A DNA stretch of 64,000 bases from Marinobacter salinexigens (lineage in GTDB: Bacteria; Pseudomonadota; Gammaproteobacteria; Pseudomonadales; Oleiphilaceae), in contig NZ_VTUU01000002.1 of the NCBI RefSeq assembly GCF_008370345.1, positions 62,001-126,000 on the forward strand. Direction: 5' to 3'. The notes below the pieces were generated by a model. It was given only the letters and a program-made list of their open reading frames with translations. It ran no database searches and was not told the origin of the DNA. The stretch's first letter is position 1. Each line of letters begins with the position of its first letter. The position numbers and the translations under genes were made by a program. Of the stretch, positions 59,956 through 64,000 are shown one piece after another.

Positions 59956-60474
59956 TCACTTGCCGGCTGCAGCTACCCCGTTTTCATACTCTTCGTCAGT
60001 TACCTTGTCTTTCCAGATAACGTTTTCACCGTCCTTGCTTGCCGTTACCACGAAGTGAGTTACCGGTGCCTCCGGTGTCGCGCCATGCCAGTGGTCAAGT
60101 TCCGGCGGACACCATACCGCTTCGCCTTCGTTGAACCGGATCACCGTTCCATTGCGGGTGCCAGTCAGTGCCGTGCCGTCGGTAACAATCATGTGCTGTC
60201 CGGCAGGGTGCATGTGCCATGCGGTTCTGGCTCCGGGAGAAAAAGTGACATAGGCGCCGGAGTAGTGTGCTACCTCATTGCTGGGAAAGACGATGTCAAC
60301 CTGAACGTCCCCCGTGAAAAGGTTTTCCGGGCCAGCAAACGACTTCAGTGTGCCCTTTGCGTAGTGGGTTTGTTCGTTCGTACCGGCATCTGATTGTTCG
60401 CCAGCAAGGCATGAGCCGCCTGCCGCCAGCAAAACTGTGGCTGTCACGGTTGAGAAAAATCTGCTTTTGCGCAT
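59956..60474 (-). CDS. Exported cupin (hydroxynitrile lyase/quercetinase-like fold)
   Basis: This 172-residue protein has a signal peptide (about 1-24, cleaved after CLA) and a single cupin beta-barrel with metal-binding residues TAWHMHPAGQ and HWHGATPEAP. It is similar in layout to the cytoplasmic cupin at 61911 and to the (R)-hydroxynitrile lyase-like cupins. No catalytic substrate can be named. A 32-bp AraC-type operator copy lies 91-122 nt upstream. It may detoxify an aldehyde or quinone in the periplasm; this is inference from context. Confidence 0.7.
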   Translation of the reverse strand: MRKSRFFSTVTATVLLAAGGSCLAGEQSDAGTNEQTHYAKGTLKSFAGPENLFTGDVQVDIVFPSNEVAHYSGAYVTFSPGARTAWHMHPAGQHMIVTDGTALTGTRNGTVIRFNEGEAVWCPPELDHWHGATPEAPVTHFVVTASKDGENVIWKDKVTDEEYENGVAAAGK

Positions 60475-60564
60475 GTTTAAGTCTCCGTTCAGTGGATTGT
60501 TCCAAAGTGGGTCGGATTGACTATTTCACCCATTAAAGCACCCGAACGGCTGGGCGCTTAGCCA

Positions 60565-60596
60565 GATACTGGTCTTTTGTTGCCTGATTCTCTTTT
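60565..60596. promoter_or_regulatory. Putative AraC-family operator, copy 1 (upstream of exported cupin)
   Basis: GATACTG (60565-60571), a 9-nt spacer, and TTGCCTGAT (60580-60588... start 60580) followed by TCTCTTTT match the site at 62419-62450 in 25 of 32 positions, in the same orientation relative to its gene. It ends 122 nt and starts 91 nt upstream of the cupin ATG. Confidence 0.65.
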
Positions 60597-60646
60597 GGGT
60601 AGGTTGATGAAAATGTTGTTCGAGTTGGTCGGGAGCTTCCCCGCGG

Positions 60647-61840
60647 TCAGGAAGCCTTTGAAGAGTCCGCCCCGGTGTTTCGCACAAACAGCAAAACGGC
60701 GATGCAGCCAATGGTCGCCATGCCTGCGTAACCGACAAGCACCTGAACCAGGCTGTAGGACTCAGACAGCCTGCCTGCAATCAATGTTGGAACTGCCGCA
60801 CCGGTATAGGATGTGGCATAGATGAGGCCCAATACATTGGCCCTCTGTTCCAGCGTCACCTTTGACATTACTGACTGAATGCTGCTGCTCAGCACGCTGC
60901 CCTGGGATATGCCTGCGCAGATGCTGGCGATCAGGAAAGGTACAAGCAAACCCTGTGACAATGTGAGAACAACCGTGCCGACGGATAGGGCAAAGGCAAC
61001 CATGCCGATACGCTGTGCGTTGGCTGCAGAGGTTCGCCCGGCCAGTGAGGCGCCGATCGGGCTGGGCGCCATGGTAGATGCAAATACCAGGGCCGCAGCG
61101 AGTGCGCTGGAAGCGTGGAGGTATTCCATTGCCATTGCAGGCCCGAAGGCCTGGTAGAATCCGCCCAGTGCCCAGGTAGGGACGAACGTGAAGACCCCGA
61201 TGCGGAAGGCGCGCCGCGCAGGAAGTGGCAGCCCTATCTGTGGTTTCAGAGATGACAGTGCACCCGGCTTTCGGTTGACCGTTTCGGGGCTGTTGAAGCA
61301 CAGAAAAACGCAGGCGGCCAATACCCCGGTAATGACCAGGTAGGGCAAAACGCGTGGGTCGCTGCCAAATTCAACGAGGGTTCCGGAAATGATCCCGCCA
61401 ATGGTCAGCCCGGTCATCGGGCCGCAGCTGAGGATAGCTGGCGCGATCCAGGAGGGGCGTGCAGGGGCATTGTCAACGACCCATGCTGCCAGGGCTGTGG
61501 ATGCCATTCCGCAGGACAGCCCTTGAAGGAAGCGGCCGATCAGCAGCGGCGTTGCACTGTGTACATTGAGGAAACACAGTGCTGCAACGGCCATCAGTGC
61601 CAGTGTCAGGAAAGCCGATATTTTGCGGCCGAAGTGATTGGATAGCCTGCCAAGGAATAGTAGTGATGATACCGCTCCGACGAAATAAACCACCGAGCTC
61701 AGAGACAGTTCCGTGTAGCTCAAACCATCGGCGGTTCGGTAAAGGCCATAGAGCGGGATAGGTGTTGCAGACGCGGCGTAGATCGCGATCAGAGATACGC
61801 TGGCGGCAACAAATGCCCCAGTACTGCCGAATTGCTTCAA
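60647..61840 (-). CDS. MFS exporter (12-TM)
   Basis: The 397-residue protein has about twelve membrane segments and MFS features: VVYFVGAVSSLLFLGRLSNH with the loop 2-3 motif GRLSNHFGRK and RFLQGLSCGMAST in helix 4. It starts at TTG 61840, with AGAGGA (61850-61855 on the + strand as TCCTCT) 9 nt upstream; the longer frame upstream would overlap the cupin. It is read after the cupin gene on the minus strand, 70 nt downstream. The small set looks like a stress-response export module. Substrate is unknown. Confidence 0.82.
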   Translation of the reverse strand: MKQFGSTGAFVAASVSLIAIYAASATPIPLYGLYRTADGLSYTELSLSSVVYFVGAVSSLLFLGRLSNHFGRKISAFLTLALMAVAALCFLNVHSATPLLIGRFLQGLSCGMASTALAAWVVDNAPARPSWIAPAILSCGPMTGLTIGGIISGTLVEFGSDPRVLPYLVITGVLAACVFLCFNSPETVNRKPGALSSLKPQIGLPLPARRAFRIGVFTFVPTWALGGFYQAFGPAMAMEYLHASSALAAALVFASTMAPSPIGASLAGRTSAANAQRIGMVAFALSVGTVVLTLSQGLLVPFLIASICAGISQGSVLSSSIQSVMSKVTLEQRANVLGLIYATSYTGAAVPTLIAGRLSESYSLVQVLVGYAGMATIGCIAVLLFVRNTGADSSKAS

Positions 61841-61910
61841 CGTGATAAATCCTCTCGGACGGATTTGCGCTCCGCCCGATGATGTTTCGAAAGTATCGGT
61901 CTGGAGGGAG

Positions 61911-62354
61911 TTAGTCTTTCTTGATCGGGCCGCCCAGGTAATCCTCATCAGAAACCGGTTCCATCCAGGTGACCGGGCTACCATCCAGTGCTTCCTGCAC
62001 TGCGACGTGCTGCATTGCGGTGGTGTCAGTTGCGCCATGCCAGTGGCGGCGGCCGCAGTTGCAGTAGATAAGGTCGCCGGGGCGGATTTCTGTTCTGGGG
62101 CCGCCTTCGCATTGAGTCCAGCCTACGCCGTCGGTCACCAGCAGTGCCTGGCCAAGCGGATGAGTGTGCCAGTTTGTGCGGGCGCCGGGCTCGAAGTTCA
62201 CCACCGCCAGGCCCAGCCTTGAGGGTTCTGGTGCATTGAAAATCTTGTCAATCCGAACGGTTCCAGTGAACCATTCCGCAGGGCCCGAAATGGCGGGGGT
62301 GGAGCCTGCCCGCAGAACCTGCATGTCTTCCGAGGTGGTGTCTGTTTTGCTCAT
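61911..62354 (-). CDS. Cytoplasmic cupin, paralogue of the exported cupin
   Basis: The 147-residue protein is a one-domain cupin with metal ligands in TNWHTHPLGQ and HWHGATDTTA. The two cupins share the spacing and residues HxHPxGQ, VTDG and HWHGAT and end with similar DEDYLGG and DEEYENG segments, so they are paralogues; this one lacks a signal peptide. I chose ATG 62354, with GGAG 6 nt upstream. An AraC-type operator lies 65-96 nt upstream. Likely substrates are small reactive carbonyls or quinones, by analogy only. Confidence 0.75.
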   Translation of the reverse strand: MSKTDTTSEDMQVLRAGSTPAISGPAEWFTGTVRIDKIFNAPEPSRLGLAVVNFEPGARTNWHTHPLGQALLVTDGVGWTQCEGGPRTEIRPGDLIYCNCGRRHWHGATDTTAMQHVAVQEALDGSPVTWMEPVSDEDYLGGPIKKD

Positions 62355-62418
62355 GACATTCTCCAGCATTGAGTGGTCGTGACTATTCTAAGCACTTCAA
62401 TCTTTCCGGGATTGTCCT

Positions 62419-62450
62419 GATACTGCTCGATTCTTGCCTGATCCTGCTTT
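62419..62450. promoter_or_regulatory. Putative AraC-family operator, copy 2 (upstream of cytoplasmic cupin)
   Basis: GATACTG (62419-62425), a spacer, then TTGCCTGATCCTGCTTT (62434-62450). Together with copy 1 at 60565-60596 it is the only such pair noted in the window. It sits between the cupin and the divergent AraC gene. An inverted repeat TTTGAATG/CATTCAAA (62478-62508) follows and may be the regulator's own control site. Confidence 0.65.
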
Positions 62451-62526
62451 GCGGCGTAGATATGGTTGGCAGTGTTATTTGAATGTTGTTGAATCGAATC
62501 CATTCAAAGACATCGGCTCTGTCGCG

Positions 62527-62552
62527 GATTCTTGATTTCGATTCTTGATTTC
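62527..62552 (+). repeat. 13-bp perfect tandem repeat before the araC start
   Basis: GATTCTTGATTTC occurs at 62527-62539 and again at 62540-62552, directly before the AGGAG of the regulator gene. Changes in copy number would move the ribosome site relative to upstream promoter elements. Confidence 0.7.
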
Positions 62553-62570
62553 AATAGGAGCGGTATTTCA

Positions 62571-63506
62571 ATGAAGGTGAACCGTATGGCTAACCCCGTT
62601 GGCACTGACAATGGGCCTGTAGGCCGAGCGTTAGGGCTGGCCGCGAAGATTGAAACGCTCACTGCCGGAGAACAGAGATTGGATACGGCAGTGAAGGGCC
62701 TGACTCTGCACCGCTGGGATCACCCGACCGATCCGACCAGCTATCTTCTTCCTCCTAGTATTTGCCTGATCGGGCAAGGTCAGAAACAGGTTGTAGTAGG
62801 GGAAGGTACCTTTATATATGACGACTGCCATTTTCTGATTACATCGGTTGACCTGCCAGTGGTCACCAGGATTATCGAGGCATCAGAGGAGAAGCCTTAC
62901 CTGGGGCTGTCCATGGAGCTTGATCTTCGTGTGCTCTCCCAGCTCATGATGGAGCATCCGGCTACAGTGGAACGTCCATCAAAGGACTCGCTGGGCATCG
63001 CCGTCAGTGCCCTTACGGGCTCGCTTCTCAACGCGTTCAATCGGCTGCTCGAGCTGCTTGAAACGCCTGAAGATGTTTCGGCGCTCGCCCCTCTTATTCA
63101 ACAGGAAATTTTTTACCGTCTGTTGTCAGGAGAGCAGGGTGCCAGGCTTCGCCAGATTACGGCGTCCGGTCAGCACGGCTACCGTATTGTCCGGGCTATC
63201 GATTGGCTGAAGCAGCACTTCAATGAATCCATGAAAGTTGAAGTTCTGGCCGACAAGGCGGGATTGAGTGTCTCTGCCTTTCACCATCATTTCCGGGCTA
63301 TGACCGCGATGACGCCTCTTCAGTTCCAGAAAAAAATGAGGCTGAGTGAGGCTCGCCGTCTGATGCTGACGGAACATATTGATGCTTCAAGGGCGGCTTT
63401 CCAGGTGGGCTACGAGAGCCCGTCCCAGTTCAGTCGTGAGTACAGCCGGTTGTTTGGTGCGCCGCCTATGCAGGACATTCGACGGCTCGTGCAGGCATCG
63501 GCGTAG
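62571..63506 (+). CDS. AraC-family regulator (AraC_N type, YqhC-like)
   Basis: The 311-residue protein has an N-terminal AraC_N domain (residues about 25-165; LHRWDHPTDPTSYLLPPSIC, CLIGQGQKQVVVGEGTF) and a C-terminal HTH domain with VEVLADKAGLSVSAFHHHFR and ASRAAFQVGYESPSQFSREY. TAGGAG lies 10 nt before ATG 62571. Regulators with this N-domain include YqhC, which responds to aldehydes. It is divergent from the cupin-MFS genes and the operator pair upstream of both cupins suggests that it controls them. Confidence 0.9.
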   Translation: MKVNRMANPVGTDNGPVGRALGLAAKIETLTAGEQRLDTAVKGLTLHRWDHPTDPTSYLLPPSICLIGQGQKQVVVGEGTFIYDDCHFLITSVDLPVVTRIIEASEEKPYLGLSMELDLRVLSQLMMEHPATVERPSKDSLGIAVSALTGSLLNAFNRLLELLETPEDVSALAPLIQQEIFYRLLSGEQGARLRQITASGQHGYRIVRAIDWLKQHFNESMKVEVLADKAGLSVSAFHHHFRAMTAMTPLQFQKKMRLSEARRLMLTEHIDASRAAFQVGYESPSQFSREYSRLFGAPPMQDIRRLVQASA

Positions 63507-63729
63507 AACATAAGTGATCTGAAGTGCTACCCACCTGGCGTTCTACGCTGGTTGGCCAAATGTGTTCTCTGTGCTCCCCGTTGTTAAAGAGGTTTTTGCT
63601 AAACGTTGATTCCCGTCTTTCGTGGGTTTTCTGTTTACTCTTGTAAACGCACATAAGTAGAGGACACAGAACCCTTTCCTTCGTTTATACTGCTCAAAAT
63701 ACTTTTGGGTAATAAGAAAAGGGGAATCC

Positions 63730-64000
63730 ATGAGGAGACGCCGTGATGCATACTCCTGTATTGCCGCAGTAGCGCTGACGGGGTGGCTGGCCGGGTGTTC
63801 TGCATTACCAGCGGGGAACACTGGTTCTCGGCCAGCACAGGAAGAGAACAACGAGCAGTGGCAGGTTTCGTGTTCCGCGGAGGTGTCACCGGAACAACGT
63901 GCAGAGCTGGATTCCATTGAATCCCTGATGGGGGCATCGCGCAACTATGCAGCGCTGGCGCGCCTGGAAACATTGCCCTTCGAAAGCCGCGAACACTGGT
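63730..64000 (+). CDS. Lipoprotein, 3' end beyond window
   Basis: ATG 63730 follows AAGGGG and opens a frame that runs past the window end (90 codons seen). The N-terminus is MRRRRDAYSCIAAVALTGWL followed by AGC, a lipoprotein signal with lipobox LAGC and acylated Cys23. The mature part begins SALPAGNTGSRPAQEENNEQ and is charged and helical from about residue 50. No domain can be named from the fragment. It is probably an outer-membrane lipoprotein, as residue +2 is Ser and not Asp. Confidence 0.65.
   Translation, partial: MRRRRDAYSCIAAVALTGWLAGCSALPAGNTGSRPAQEENNEQWQVSCSAEVSPEQRAELDSIESLMGASRNYAALARLETLPFESREHW

Overview
The window looks like chromosome of a free-living, polarly flagellated gammaproteobacterium of the Marinobacter type. 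This rests on gene content (an MvaT-type H-NS protein, a fliC-flaG-fliD-fliS block, gspN/C/D, groESL, purEK, and a large M48 protease beside LemA) and was not tested by any search. No transposase, integrase, phage gene or CRISPR array was seen.

Layout. (1) 1-10.2 kb is a surface-polysaccharide cluster, all on the + strand: an acyltransferase tail, a Wzx-like flippase, a Wzy-like polymerase, two GT4 glycosyltransferases, WecB, an NAD-dependent sugar epimerase/reductase, a small phosphoglycosyl transferase and a WbpM-like 4,6-dehydratase. (2) 10.3-17.1 kb holds a TviB-like UDP-sugar dehydrogenase and a complete pseudaminic acid pathway, pseB-C-F-G-H-I, tightly packed. (3) 17.2-26 kb holds a beta-CASP nuclease, mvaT, a diguanylate cyclase, a CheY-CheC fusion, an exported DUF6160-like protein, sbcB, and a TPR protein with a methyltransferase-like domain. 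(4) 26.2-32.3 kb holds a HEPN/MNT toxin-antitoxin pair and a flagellar filament block. Two flagellins diverge from one intergenic region that carries a sigma-54-like site facing one gene and a near-perfect sigma-28 site facing the other. (5) 32.4-63.5 kb is mainly housekeeping: argG, yajQ, ampG, an alkyltransferase-like protein, groESL, type II secretion N-C-D, M48/LemA, c-di-GMP proteins, sodB, purK and purE, tRNAs Val-Asp-Val and fMet, and a FabG4/FadA2-like divergent pair. It ends in a small regulon of an AraC-family regulator, two related cupins and an MFS exporter. A lipoprotein gene runs off the 3' end.

How parts fit: the Pse pathway makes a nonulosonic acid that could decorate the O-chain built by region 1 or the flagellins of region 4. 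No Maf-type flagellin transferase is in the window, so the acceptor is open. The TPR/methyltransferase-like protein near the flagellins is a candidate modification enzyme.

Most unusual signals: three ~110-bp palindromic elements (39.3, 52.8 and 53.0 kb) share a conserved loop but have unrelated, perfectly paired 28-29 bp stems, and two of them split purE from purK. Two copies of a 32-bp site (25 of 32 identical) lie upstream of both cupin genes and look like the operator of the adjacent AraC regulator. The epimerase at 6.7 kb has Cys where the catalytic Tyr of the YxxxK motif is expected.
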